DNA of 64,000 nt from Chelonoidis abingdonii (Eukaryota; Chordata; Testudines; Testudinidae), in NCBI RefSeq assembly GCF_003597395.2, contig NC_133773.1, positions 122,740,711 through 122,804,710 of the forward strand, written 5' to 3'. The notes under the pieces were generated by a model. The model made no database searches and was not told where the DNA came from. It saw only the letters and a program-made list of their open reading frames with translations. The position numbers were made by a program, and so were the translations under genes. Shown piece by piece: positions 35,380 through 46,830 of this stretch. Positions within the stretch are counted from its first letter, which is position 1. Each line of letters starts with the position of its first letter.

Positions 35380-35900
35380 GTCAAGATAAGAACATTTCAG
35401 AGCCCTGGAGAATGCTCTGCTGCCAGCCTCTAGGAATGAAACCACACGGACAGACAACAAGAGCATTCTGGCCAATGACAACTTCTGCAAAGTGTAATAG
35501 GATAGCCAGGTCATAGGGCAGTTAGGGCTTTTGAGATGATAATCAGCACCTTGGACTGTACCCAAAAGAGGAACTGGAGCCAGTGCAGAGCACAGAACAC
35601 AGTATTATGACATGGCAGTGGTCTGCTCTGTTTCAATGGTGGTTGCTATATTCTGGACTAACTGAACCTTCCACGTAACGTTGAAGGGCAGCCCAAAGTA
35701 GAATACATTGCTGCATTCTATCCGGGCAATGACAAAGCTATGGATGACTGTGGCACTGTGGCCATCCGAAAGAATAAGATTGAAACTGAACCCCCTGCAA
35801 GATGTCGTGATAGGGATGAAATTAACTTGTGCATCCTGGGTACAAAGGAATATAATCAGAGCCCAGTTCACACTTAGTAACTGTTTGTAAATGTGGGCTT
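35380..35900. repeat. Dispersed repeat of unassigned class
   Basis: Phrases such as AGAGGAACTGGAGCCAGTGC, ACAGTATTATGACATGGCAG and GGGCAGCCCAAAGTAGAATA look like a widely dispersed amniote LINE-derived repeat. I cannot name the family. Confidence 0.35.
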
Positions 35901-36041
35901 TTAATAGCAACTACTGGACATTTATAGTAGGGTATAGAAACAGTACAGTTATGAGCTGTGCCAGATAATTTTGCTGAATGGTATGCAAAGACATAGTCCC
36001 TGTCTATTCACAGAACATTTTCTTCATGCCATAATATAGAA

Positions 36042-36375
36042 CAATGTTTCTCAAATTGGGGTCACTGCTTATGTAGGGAAAGCCCCTGGCGGGCTAGGCC
36101 GGTTTGTTGACCTGCCCCATCTGCAGGTCTGGCTGATCGCGGCTCCCACTGGCCACGGTTCACCGCTGCAGGCCAATGGGAGCTGCTGGAAGCAGTGGCC
36201 AGTTATGTCCCTCGGCCCGCACCACTTCCAGCAGCTCCCATTGGCCTGCAGCGGTGAACCACGGCCAGTGGGAGCTGCGATGGGCCGGAACTGCAGACAG
36301 GACAGGTAAACAAACCGGCCCGGCCTCCCAGGGGCTTTCCCTACACAAGTGGCGACCCCAGTTTGAGAAGCACTG
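36042..36375. mobile_element. hAT foldback miniature (334 bp), sister of 22,302
   Basis: Ends are CAATGTTTCTCAAATTGGGG and CCCCAGTTTGAGAAGCACTG. Interior shares GGGAAAGCCCCTGGCGGGC, GGCTCCCACTGGCCACGGTT and CAATGGGAGCTGCTGGAAGC with the 3'UTR copy and folds on itself. The flanks ATATAGAA and CTACAAAA match at only 5 of 8 bases, so this copy is older. Confidence 0.85.
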
Positions 36376-36938
36376 CTACAAAATATTTCCTTATGTGGTC
36401 AAGTTCCTAATTTTGTATTTATTGCAACTCCTTGTCGCAACCTGAGCACCAGGTTGCAAATAGAATCCGACAAGCAAGTTATTTATGGTTCGTTTCTGTC
36501 ATCCTCACTCAGGCTGAGTAGCTCATTAACCGACCAAGAAGCCCCACTGAATTCAACAGGGCCACGCCCAGCATAAGATACTGTACTTGAGAGAAGTAAG
36601 GGTGGCAGAATCTGGCACTTAATTACTGGAGAGCAGTCTGCAGTACTGGCTACCTGCCAGGATAGCATGTGGGTTTCCTGTTGCAGGTGTGCATGACTGA
36701 ATACAGGGGTCAGAATTATCCTTTTCTTTCTCACTGACGTAAATTTTATGCTGCTTCTGTCATTTCATCTGACTTTTGAAACATTGTCTAATTTTTCAGA
36801 GCAGTATTGCAGAATATTTTATTACAAGATTCTCAGTCAAAATAGCAACTTCTTCACAAGACATGCAAACTGACTGGCTAAAACAAGGTCACAGTACTAA
36901 AAACATCCCTATAATTTTCTTTTAATTGGTCATCTAGA

Positions 36939-37175
36939 TGAGGTCTACACTAGACATTTTTGATGGCACAGCAATGTTGGTTAGGGACATGATTTCATTT
37001 GTAACCTGTCTACATTGGTAAAAGCCCCAATTACAAAGGCAAAAAAGTCCTTCTTCCAGTGTAGCTTGTTTTACAACAACACACTTTTGCCAGCATAAAC
37101 TGAGTCTACAGTAGGAGCGTTTCCCATTATAGCTATACTAGTAAACCTTTTCTAATGGAGACGAGGCCCAGGTAT
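36939..37175. mobile_element. DNA-transposon miniature, GTCTACACTA type, degenerate
   Basis: Begins GATGAGGTCTACACTAGACA and ends CTAATGGAGACGAGGCCC. The inverted ends relate it to the element at 32,234. Internal sequence is AT-rich and lacks the G run. Confidence 0.5.
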
Positions 37176-38612
37176 TCCTAAAATGGCTGAATAGGGATTT
37201 GTGAACATTAGAGTGAAATTCACCCTTATATTAAAGGCTGGCAAAAGATCTAGATAAGTGTCACTTAAACTATCTTTTGAACCCTATTTTGAAGGCTTAA
37301 GTGTGACCTAAATGGTGCATTGCAGAGGGTCAGTACAAAAGCTAAGGGGTGAATGTCTTTACTACTTCTTAAATGAAGGATCCAACTGCTCTGTACAAAG
37401 TAGAGAATTGGGCTCTCTGCACATACAAACAGCATGGAATGTAGGAGGCTTGGCTCTAAAAGTCAAGTATAATTTTTTTAAATTAAAAAGAGAAAAAAAT
37501 GGCTTTGGTTGACACATACAGTGATGATTATGTTATTTCAAACACTTTCCCCTTTGCAATACAATGAATAAAGGTTCTCTGTTAGATCTTTTAAATCTAA
37601 AAGCCACTGCATGTGATTCTTGTACAATGGTTCATTTGTTGACACACCTGTATCCGCACCTATGTTCCTTACAGTACATATTGTTTATTGGTTTATAGAT
37701 GCTTTTGAAATATACCAGTAATAAAGTCTGAACTGTGATGCAGAGAGTAACCTTCTACCACGCTCTATTTTAATCCAAGAAAAGATGGGCCTCAACCAAC
37801 AACCCTGAACTTTGCTGCTCAGGCCCATCTCTGGTTCTAACAGCAGATTCGTAGCTTTGTACACATAATTAGACCAAACTAGTGGTCAGATAAGTAATAC
37901 AGATTATTTCAGATGCATCAAACAAGGAAAAGACTACCTTCATCTTACTATTCTCTTTAAATTAGGCTAATGACCTGATTGAGAATTGCATGCATTGTCC
38001 TTCGCAATGGATTCAGATATGGTAACATAGCTTATGACTGCGAACAGGGAATCTTAGATTTCTTCAGGGAAGAAAGCAACAGGGCAGACAGTTAGATGAG
38101 TTGCACTGTATGTTTCAGTAAACTAGAACCACATTTAAAACTAAAATGCCAATAAAAAGAAAGTATTTAGGGGGCCAAAGTTTCAAAGGATGGTGCACAG
38201 AAATTTGCACATGTAACTGTTGCACATTATAGCCCCTGAAATATTTATATGCAATATTTTTTGTTACAGTGACAAGCTGTGCTGAAACCCCCTGTAGGAA
38301 ATATGCTGAAGCCAACTTAAAGCCAGAGGTAGGCTTGCCATTATATGGCTAAGTTTTGTTTGGAAAGTTATGCCTATTGATTGTCTTGGCTCTAGGTACA
38401 GCACCAAAAACATGCTAAGCAGACATTTGATGGACAAACAGGAAGACAGCACCTCTATTTCAGAATTTACAATCTAGGTGAAAGTCTTTTACTTGTAGTG
38501 GGCCCATTTAAGTTGCAAGCATTCTAGTGTTAAAACCAGGCCAGTGAAATAGCCCCAGATACAAACAGAATTGTGGTACAAGGCTTTGTTACAGTATTAA
38601 AGATTGTAGTAC

Positions 38613-38870
38613 CTGAGAGCCAGATCCCCTCCCCACAGCAGAGGTGTTAGTGACAGACTGAGCAGAGGACAGATTGGATGAGACAGGGTTTTTGTAATGG
38701 TTAAAGGAGATTTTGTCAGTAGATAACCTATTGGCTTTTCTGTCAGCAGGTGGATAGCGTGCAAAGATTTTCGGAGACGGCAAGTTATCGTACAGGCCTG
38801 CGTTATCATAAAGCACTTCTTCTCCCATGTTTCTGCTACGAGAAGTAGGAAAGCCATCTTCCAGTTCCCA
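38613..38870 (-). CDS. AFAP1: AFAP1 optional exon (AFAP-120-like insert)
   Basis: This exon is 258 nt (86 codons), phase 0 at both ends, with acceptor TTGCAG and donor GTACTA. It starts WELEDGFPTSRSRN and contains VLYDNAGLYDNLPSPKIFARY, where two tyrosines lie in YDN contexts, and ends GRGSGSQ. Its place between the post-PH2 exon and the GKK-rich exon, its length, and the YDN motifs match the roughly 84-residue insert that distinguishes the neuronal AFAP-120 isoform from AFAP-110. YDN-type sites suit SH2 adaptors. Tissue restriction is inferred from the family, not seen here. The open frame runs past both splice sites, so read-through alone does not define the exon. Confidence 0.88.
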
Positions 38871-40497
38871 CTGCAACACACACACTTTTGCTGTTAGTAA
38901 ATAAAACATCATGCAGAACCTATGCAACAATAAAACATAAGCAGGTTAATTAGAATCATTAAAACCATTTGAGTTTAGCAAGATTTTGATTTTTCCTGAC
39001 ATTTGAGCCAAACCGGTCTAGAAAGACATGGGTAGCTATGGCATGTTCGGATGACTGCGGAAAAGAGAGGATTGTGTTACCCATTTCATAACCTGGATTT
39101 TCTTGTGTTTTCTGTTAAGCAGAGAAAAGGGGACTGTGATGTTATCCTGTATACTATTACTTGATTATTATTATTATTTTCCATTTAGTAATTCTGAGAA
39201 AGAAGGTGTTACAGTGCAGATGCTGATCATTATTTCCTTGCATAAGATAGGACAATAGTGGAGTGGTAACGCAGATGAATCTTCAGGAAAATCTCTAGGA
39301 CATATTTTGCTAAACCTGGCTTGGTAATACAGATTTTCAGACCTGGCAACAATCAAAAGCTCTGAGGTTTTTCTTGAGGCTATGTGTCTTTTCAGGAACT
39401 ATCAGCTTCTTGTGCACTAGCACTGTATTTTATTTGTTGGAAAAGTATTACTGAACTAAATAAATATCTAAAATAGCTCCAGGCCATTTCCTCTTTCCAC
39501 AAAAATGCAAACTCAATAATGCTCACCCAGTAATTCATTCATTTAATCTTAAAAGAAGCCGTGGGTCTGCATGCCCAAGATCCTTCCTTAATCCACCTTG
39601 TCTGCATGACTCCCCTCCTCAGATACAGTCCCAAGCACACCCAAGAACTACACATGCATCCCACTCACCAAACACTTCAGTGTATCCTACTCCTTAGAGA
39701 TTTTTCCCTACTCCTCTGACATGTCATGACATGAGAGAAGATTGCACTTGTTTGTGACAGCTTATGCCTTGAATTTCTGTACATTTCTCTCAGTTTTCAG
39801 ACTGAGGTCTCAAATCTGCCTTTAAGACAATGCCCAAATTAGGAACTATGCTGAGCTGCAGCACCTGCAAACAAATATTTAAAGACCACGTGCCACTGTG
39901 TGCAAATATGCACTCCCCCCCACCCCCACACTCCTACACAGGACCAGCTCTGCAGGCTAATTCAGAGGGTGGGGTGGGATCACAGCCTTGCCCTCAGCCT
40001 GCTCTCTTTGGGATGAATAGCACAACTGTCAGTGGAAGCCTCGCCTTGGAGATGGATAGCCCTATTGTCAGCTGTTCCCTGGATAGTGCCATATTCCTGC
40101 AAGGGTGCAGAGTGAGGTCTGACGGCTTGTTGTGCTTTCTTCACAATTTACAGCACCCAACACAGGGCCTGGCACAATCAAGCCCTGAGTTTTGTCTTGT
40201 TCTAATGAATGTTTCTTTTAAAAAAAATCAAGGATTTTATTAATGGATTTGGCAAAAACTGATCAACAGGCAGCTGTTTGTATAAATATATGCTGGCTCA
40301 TGAACAAGTTAATTTAAACAATATGTCCCACTCCCCTAGAAGTCTCCAGATGAGAGAGAGGTTCCTGATTATAAAGAATAGAAAACTTGAGTTCATTTGG
40401 AATCTGCCCAATGGCACTCAATGAGGTAATACAGTTTTCAGGTGTCCTTGCATTCAACACATATAAGCTATTTGCACTGTAAAAATTAAATTCTTAC
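38871..40497. other. AFAP1 intron, no feature recognised
   Basis: Intron between the optional exon and the preceding exon. The plus-strand open frame at 39,830-40,243 shows no domain. No repeat was recognised with confidence. Confidence 0.4.
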
Positions 40498-40615
40498 CGA
40501 TCCATTTATGCAGGGAACATCATCATAATGAAGTGCCATTCCACTGGGACATGCGTAGCCATTGGCAGTGCTTCCCCGATATGGATTAGTAGATATAACA
40601 CGTCTGTTCATAAAA
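40498..40615 (-). CDS. AFAP1: AFAP1 exon (post-PH2 segment)
   Basis: This 118-nt exon completes a cysteine codon and encodes [20 protein letters not shown], then [20 protein letters not shown]. It ends in phase 0 at a GTAAGA donor. The conserved [11 protein letters not shown] block is diagnostic of AFAP1. Because it ends in phase 0 and both the optional exon and the following constitutive exon start in phase 0, including or skipping the 258-bp exon keeps the frame. The acceptor is CACAG. Confidence 0.96.
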
Positions 40616-41813
40616 CTGTGTAAAACAAAAAACACCACTTGATCCTTAGTCTTCATGATGATTCAATGGTGCTACACCCACCATTTGATTATCTGCCCAT
40701 TCTGGAACACATAGCTTTTCTCTTTGTATGAAAGCTATAGATAGTTTTCCTCCTTCTGCAACCTCCGTGAAAGAAAAATAAAGCTCTGTATTTCACTCAG
40801 ATCTGGCTGCTAACATCCAATATCGCAACATATGTTTCTGTATCATAATCATAAGAGAAAGTGTAGGACTGTGTGAAAGCCAGGATGGAAACAGCTGTAG
40901 CTGTTCTATTGTGTTACATGTGAATCTGCTGATATAAACCAGTTTGCCAGACCTCAGTAAAAATTTCTGCCTGTGTCTATATAGGATAGAATGAGGAAGG
41001 TGTGCATGCACATGGTGGGGTGGGGGGGAGAGGGATATGACCCAAGACTGTACTACAATCATTTTAGGAACTGGAGCAAACCAAGGTCTAAATCCTGAAA
41101 AATGCTGTGTTTTTGGAACCGTGAGCTGATCAAAATTTTTCAAATGATTTTTTTTCCAGCAAAAGATAGCATATATTTGAAAACTAACATTTTCGTGAAA
41201 ACTTTTAGGTTCCACTCACTTTTTTCAGTTATATGAAAACTTTCCTTAGAATCTTTTGAAATGTTTTGTGCATTTTTTAAAAATTATTTTTACTTTTGGT
41301 TTGCTGCTGTGTAACTTTTGACTGGGGACCGGTCGTGACATGTTGTCATGTTCTTCGGACTCCTTGCCTGGATGAGAGTGCACTCCAGCTGTCTCTCACA
41401 CAGGGTGTGTGAAAACTCTGAAATGGAAACATTTTTTATAGTTTTGAATGTTTTTAATTTAAAAAAAAGAAACAATTTTGATCCAGCTCTTGTGGGATCC
41501 TGACTGACTTCAGTGAGGCTCCTTGTGGTAACAAAGGTCTATCCATGTGGAGCAATTTGCAGATTTGGGCCCCAACTAGCAATAAATAACGGTTACCTAC
41601 TTTTCGTAACTGTTGTTCTTTGAGCTGTGTTGCTCATGTCAATTCCATTCTAGGTGTGTGCGCGCCCATGTGCACAGTTGTTGGACACTTTTGCCGTAGC
41701 GGTATCCATAGGGTCGACTGTGGCACCCCTTTGACTGCCGTGCTCATGCAGCGGAATATCAGGCACCACCACCATATGCCATCTCGGTTTCTTCTTGCCG
41801 GCAACTCCGAAAG

Positions 41814-41935
41814 AGGGCGAGTAATGGAATGGACATGAGCAACACATCTTGAAGAACAACAGTTACAAAAGGTAGGTAACCGTTTTTTCTTCTTTGAGTG
41901 CTTGCTCATGTCAATTCCATTCTAGGTGACTCACA
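41814..41935. repeat. DIRS internal complementary region
   Basis: GGACATGAGCAACACATCTT, then GAAGAACAACAGTTACAAAA and GGTAGGTAACC form the complement of the start of the left terminal repeat (41,588-41,655). Just after it CTTGCTCATGTCAATTCCAT repeats the other orientation, matching the right repeat. This joins both ends, as in the circle-junction sequence of DIRS. Confidence 0.75.
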
Positions 41936-42063
41936 ATCAGTATCCCTGGAAGTGGGCTGGGAGTTTACAGATGTGCGGCTTGTAATACCGCTCTATTGAA
42001 GCAAGCATTGTCTCGGGCTTTGTGGGTAAGCGCAGAGTGAGACATGAACATATGAATGGATGA

Positions 42064-42639
42064 CTAGGTGGTAGCCCTGCAGATATCAGGAATTGGCACA
42101 TGGGCCAGGAAGGGCCCCACCGAAGCTTGTGCTCTAATTGAGTGGGTGGTTACAATTGCTGGTGGAGGCACCTTCACCTGATCATAGCAAAAACGGATGC
42201 TGGCAGTGATACAAGATGAGATTCTCTGGGCGGACACTGGACAACCTTTTATCCTATCTGCCACTGTGGTGAACAACTGCGTCAACTTGTGAAATGGTTT
42301 GGTCCTCTCAATGTATAAGGCTAGCGCTCTCCTGATGCCGAGGGAGTGCAACCTACACTCCTCCTCAGACTTATGAGGCTCTGGGAAGAAGACTGATAAA
42401 AATATGTCTTGGCATGTGTGAAATTGTGAAACCACCTTGGGCAGGAAAACCGGATGTAGCCGCAGCTGGACCTTGTCCTTTAAGAAAACTGCATAGGGCA
42501 GCTCTGAGGTAAGTGCCCTAATCTCAGAGACACTGTGGGCAGAAGTTATCGCCACAAGGAATGACACCTTCCAGGAGAGCAGAAGAAGGGAACAGGACAC
42601 CAAGAACTTGAAGTGAGCTTTCATGAGCCGCACAATCAC
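42064..42639 (-). pseudogene. DIRS tyrosine recombinase, catalytic part
   Basis: A 191-codon open stretch contains ITSAHSVSEIRALTSE (the first-arginine region; the usual SARRVSEL has changed), LRLHPVFLPKVVSQF, RRALALYIERTKPF and IVTTHSIRAQAS, which corresponds to the HxxR motif. The open length is notable for a dead element, but flanking frames are broken. Confidence 0.8.
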
Positions 42640-42716
42640 CAGACTCAGGTCCCACAGAGGGACTGGGTCCCAAACCTGGGGTTACAGTTGCTCCAGACCT
42701 CTCAAGAACTGGACTG

Positions 42717-43016
42717 TCATGTTGTAAGTGAAGACGAACCTGCCCTGAGAAGAGGATGAAAGGCTGATATGGTGGCCAAGTGGACCTTAATTGATGAAAA
42801 GGACAAGCCTTGGAGCTTGAGATGCATAAGGTACTCCACGATGGACTGCAGTGAGGCCTGCTTGGGCCTAACCCCTTGGGCCAAGGCCCAACACGAGAAT
42901 CGTCTCCATTTGGCCTGGTAGGTCTCTCTAGTGGAGAGATTTCTACTAACCAGTAGGACCTGCAGGACGCAGGCTGAGCACTCCTGCTCTTCAGCAGTTA
43001 ACCATGCAGCAACCAA
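42717..43016 (-). pseudogene. DIRS tyrosine recombinase, core-binding part
   Basis: The frame reads VLLVSRNLSTRETYQAKW, then RRFSCWALAQG, then IVEYLMHLKLQGLSFSSIKV and HLATISAFHPLL, a helical core-binding domain like that of phage integrases and DIRS recombinases. It ends about 80 bp before the catalytic part begins, which suggests a small indel. Confidence 0.75.
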
Positions 43017-43059
43017 GCTGTTAGGTGCAGCACTGCCAGATTCAGGTGCAGGAGCCTGC

Positions 43060-43790
43060 TATGATTCTGGGACAGGAGATCTGGTCAGAGGGGCAGCTGC
43101 ACTGGGGTCGTCACCGACAGGTCGATCAGTGTGCTGAACCAGTGTCGGCGTGGCCAAGCCGGAGCTATCAGGATAACTTTGGCCTTGTCCTGCTTGATCT
43201 TCATGAGGACTCTGTGAAGCAAAGGCATTGGTGGGAAAGCGTACAGATTCTCCGACCACGGAAGTAGGAAGGCGTCTGACAAGGAATCTCTGTCAACTCC
43301 CCAAAATGAGCAAACAGGTGATATTTCCTGTTCTGGTGTGTCACGAACAAGTCCACCTGGGGAGATCCCCACTTTCGGAAGATCCCACTGACCACCTCGG
43401 GGTGGAGTGACCATTCATGATGAGATGAGAAGGCTCTGCTGAGGCATTCCTGGTTCAGGGAGGTGCACTGCCATGAGATGAGTGGCATGCTGCATACACA
43501 AGTCCCAGAGCTGGAGGGCTTCCTGGCAGAGGGCTGATGAGCTGGCTCTGCCCTGCTTGTTGATATAAAACATCGTGGCGGTGTTATCCGTCAGGACTTG
43601 AACCAGTTTGCTTTGTAAGTGGGACTGAAAAGCCTGATAAGCCAGGCAAACTGCCTTGAGATCCCTGACATTTATGTGGAGGAAGTGGTTGACCCCTCCG
43701 ACCAGCAGTCTTGTATACTGAGCTCTCCCAGATGGGCTCCCCAGCCCATGTCTGAGTGTTGGAAACCAGAGTGAGTGTCTGATTTCTCTG
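43060..43790 (-). pseudogene. DIRS RNase H remnant
   Basis: Across shifting minus-strand frames I read DMGWGAHLGE, then HFLHINVRDLKAVCLA, VLTDNTATMFYINKQGRASS and EWSLHPEVVSGIFRKWGSP, then QVDLFVTHQNRKYHLFAHFG. This is the conserved order of the RNase H domain and the linker preceding the recombinase in DIRS elements. Several shifts and stops are present. Confidence 0.75.
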
Positions 43791-43849
43791 TCATCTCTTC
43801 TGCCTCTAGGCCTAAGTTAGTGGCTACCCTTTGGATCAGGATCCTTATT

Positions 43850-43963
43850 CCTCCTCCTCTCCAGACGAGGCTGTGGTGGGGCCCTCCTGTGCTAGCCCAC
43901 TGGTGCTCACTGGTGGGCTAGCACAGGAGGGCCTCACCACAGCCTCGTCTGGAGAGGAGGAGG
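43850..43963. repeat. Large palindrome, 51-bp arms
   Basis: Left arm 43,850-43,900 and right arm 43,913-43,963 are reverse complements with one mismatch; the spacer is 12 nt. The centre reads GCTAGCCCACTGGTGCTCAC. It sits where the reverse transcriptase of the DIRS element should begin. Confidence 0.95.
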
Positions 43964-43999
43964 AAGAAGGGACCACTGGAGGGCGGGGGGCCCAGGGCA

Positions 44000-44257
44000 T
44001 CATCCCACACAGGGAAAAGGGGGTTTCAGGGTGGGCTCCTGTCCCTCCACCTCAGCATCTAGGAGGAGGGCCCTTAAATGATTGTCGTGCTCTTTTTGCG
44101 TCCAAGGACAAAAGTTCTTACAGATGCGACACTTTTCTTTAACCTGGGATTCCCGCAGGCACTTCAGACAGCTGCCATGCAGGTCACTAACAGGCATAGG
44201 GCTATTACAGTCAGAGCAGGGCTTAAATTGCCAGGACCCTAACTGACTAACTACCAT
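44000..44257 (-). pseudogene. DIRS Gag-like N-terminal fragment
   Basis: The frame has cysteines in CSDCNSPMPVSDLHGSCLKC and CRICKNFCP, a zinc-binding arrangement typical of the start of DIRS Gag proteins. An acidic region follows on the minus strand. It ends at the palindrome, after which the expected RT is absent. Confidence 0.6.
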
Positions 44258-44575
44258 ACTTAACAGCTACTTGCTAACTAATCTACAATAAACAAAACTA
44301 ATTACAGCTGGAAAACAAAGTCAAAAGGGAAAGAACTGCTGATCACTTGTGAAGCAAGGGAGAGAGGCTTTCTGAGCAACCACCACAGGCAGTAAGAGGG
44401 AACTGAGCGGGCATAGGGCAGGTGGTGCCTGATATACCAACACATGAGCGTAGCACTCAAGGGGGTGCCACAGTCAACCCTATGGATACCGCTAAGGCAA
44501 AAGTCTCTGACAACTGTGCACATGGGTGTGCACACACCTAGAATGGAATTGACATGAGCAAGCACTCGAAGAAGA

Positions 44576-46139
44576 ACTATGATTCAGAGAGGAATTTGCT
44601 TTCATAAACAGCCCTTGAAACAGAGCCAGTAACATGAGACCGCAAAGATCCTTAAGATTCAAGTACATAAAAAGAGATAAGAAGGAAAACAAAGATTCGC
44701 AACAGACCTATTCAATTTCTGAAGTTGACATTAATTAATGACAATAAAATCATGCAGTAAGGTAGATGGGTCTTTTGTTTCTCCACAGGGGTCATAAATA
44801 AAGTGGGAAAAGCCTGCCAAACATGTTATATTTTATTCCAATTGTGTAGAATGAGGAACGTTTCCTGCAGATAGATTTTAATAATATTAACTAACCATTG
44901 TCAGCATTTAGAGCTGGTCCTGTAAGGTACTAAGTATTTTCACCTCCCACTTAATTCAATAGGAAGCTGAAAACCTTCAATACATTTCAAGATCTGATCC
45001 TCAGGAGAATGAACATACTGCAAATGTCACATCAAGCTGTAAAATAACTGAGAAAATAACTAGTGCGGTACTGTATGTTTTGAAGTATTACACTGCTCAC
45101 AGTCTTTGATTATAATCAGAAGATATTACACATTGCTTTTGAAAATATAAACTTAGTATCTCTCTATAAATCAAATGCCACAGTAGAGAATTATTGTGCA
45201 CAATGTTCACTGCTACATTTTTACTACTGATATGCTCTTTTCAGAACTCTTTCTTTGCGTGTACAGTGAAATTCACCCTACTGCAGAGGGGCCAACACAA
45301 GGCTCATGTGCTATTTAAGTCCTACTTTAAGTCCTATTTTTAAGGGTCAAATGTAACTTAAATGGCAAACAGGCCTTTTGTTGGCCAGCTGCACAGTGGT
45401 GAATTTCACCCTTACAGTATTATCCTATAATGTTCTTGGTCAATAATCATCGTCTATTATAACATCCAGTACAGAATTCCACTATTTTCTGTATTAATGT
45501 TTCACAGCCAAAACATGTTTCCTTTGTAACAAGGGCTTTCAATCTTCTTCCTCACAGATGACTAAAAGTTCTTGAAGAATTTATAGTTGTTTACAATTAA
45601 CAGCTTTGCATAACATATTTATGTTGCAATCTCTAATGTGGAAAAACTCTCATCTACTGACTTCTTGTTCTAGGTAACATTGGCAGAATCTGGCCAAGGT
45701 CCTGATTCAGCAAAAACTTCAGTAATTGAGCAGTTTTATAAAGAGGAATAGCCCAATCAAACTCCATGTGTGTAGTTACTGGCATGTGTAAGTATTTACA
45801 GAATCGGGTCTTGCCTTTGTAAGTAGTTTTCCACTGTCATCTGACTTTAGACATTCCTTCCCCCCCCCGCCCCCGCCCCACCAAGGAACGCTTCAACCTG
45901 AAATTGATCATGTCTTCTTCCACAGGAGCATTTTTAAAAAATATATTAGGATTAACTGGACAAGATGATCATGAGATGAGAGTTTGCAGGAGGAAAAAAA
46001 TCATAATTCACCATTGTAAAAATGCTCCTAACTGTATCATAGCTATAAAAACAATAGTGTTGTCAAGAAAATCCAACATGTTTTTCTGTTGTCCTTAATG
46101 AGAAACATTACCCAAATATTTCCAGACTATATTTAGAAA
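44576..46139. other. AFAP1 intron, no feature recognised
   Basis: AT-rich sequence with the short near-repeat GTGAAATTCACCCT / GTGAATTTCACCCT at about 45,266 and 45,401. No gene or named element was recognised. Confidence 0.4.
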
Positions 46140-46830
46140 TATAGACAGCCTCTGCCGCAAATATGGTTCTATCTAAGTAGAAGACAAGAAGGGACGGTGG
46201 GGGGAGTGCAAGGAAACAATGAGATGATACTAGTCAAACATGACAGGCAGTGGTCTCAACACACCAGCAGTCTAACTGTTGTCAAATGTATTGTCGGCAT
46301 CACAGTAAAAGAGAGTTTTGAAGGTAACTTTATGGATGTTTATGGGGAGCGCCTCCCAAGAATGAGGGGCAGGATGGGATAAAGCAGAAACGTACTTGTT
46401 TGAAAATATAACAAGTGACAGAATCTGGCATCATGGGTCGAATGGAGGTGAGAGTTGACATCTTGATAGCAATGGAGAGATGATAGGCAGGACTGGATAG
46501 GCCACAAAGAGCCTGGAAAGTGAAGACACACAGCTTATGTTTGATGTGATAGAGAAGGGGGGGGGGAACAGTGGAGGGATGAAAAGAGAGGGGTGACATG
46601 ATCAAATGGGCCCTGGTCCACGACTGGGGCTCCCAGGTGCTATGATAATACAAAACAAAAACAATGATAGGGTAGAAAAGTGATCTTTGCAGGACTATTC
46701 TGAATGGATATGAATGAGGCAAGACTGCATTACTTGAGGCTAGAGAGAAAGATGTTGTAGTAACTGAGATGTGTGAGTTTTTGCTGTGTGGATGGATAAG
46801 AAAGGCCATGTCATTTCTCATTTCCCCTTC
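46140..46830. repeat. Dispersed repeat of unassigned class
   Basis: Phrases TATGGATGTTTATGGGGAGC, GACATCTTGATAGCAATGGA, GATAGGCCACAAAGAGCCTG and GGGTGACATGATCAAA form a recognisable amniote-wide interspersed repeat. It creates a 180-codon minus-strand open frame (46,330-46,872) that I do not regard as a gene. Confidence 0.5.

Larger units (their letters stand above)
41588..44575 (-). mobile_element. DIRS-type (tyrosine-recombinase) retrotransposon, decayed
   Basis: Inverted terminal repeats lie at about 41,588-41,790 and 44,400-44,575. Both contain TGCTCATGTCAATTCCATTC, then GGTATCCATAGGG and GACTGTGGCACCCC when read outward-in. Minus-strand frames give, in order, a zinc-ribbon Gag start, RNase H and tyrosine recombinase. 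Reverse transcriptase is missing, replaced by a palindrome. An internal complementary region sits beside the 3' repeat, as DIRS replication requires. Stops and shifts make it inactive. It lies in the largest AFAP1 intron. Ngaro-type elements have split direct rather than inverted repeats, so DIRS proper fits better. Confidence 0.85.
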
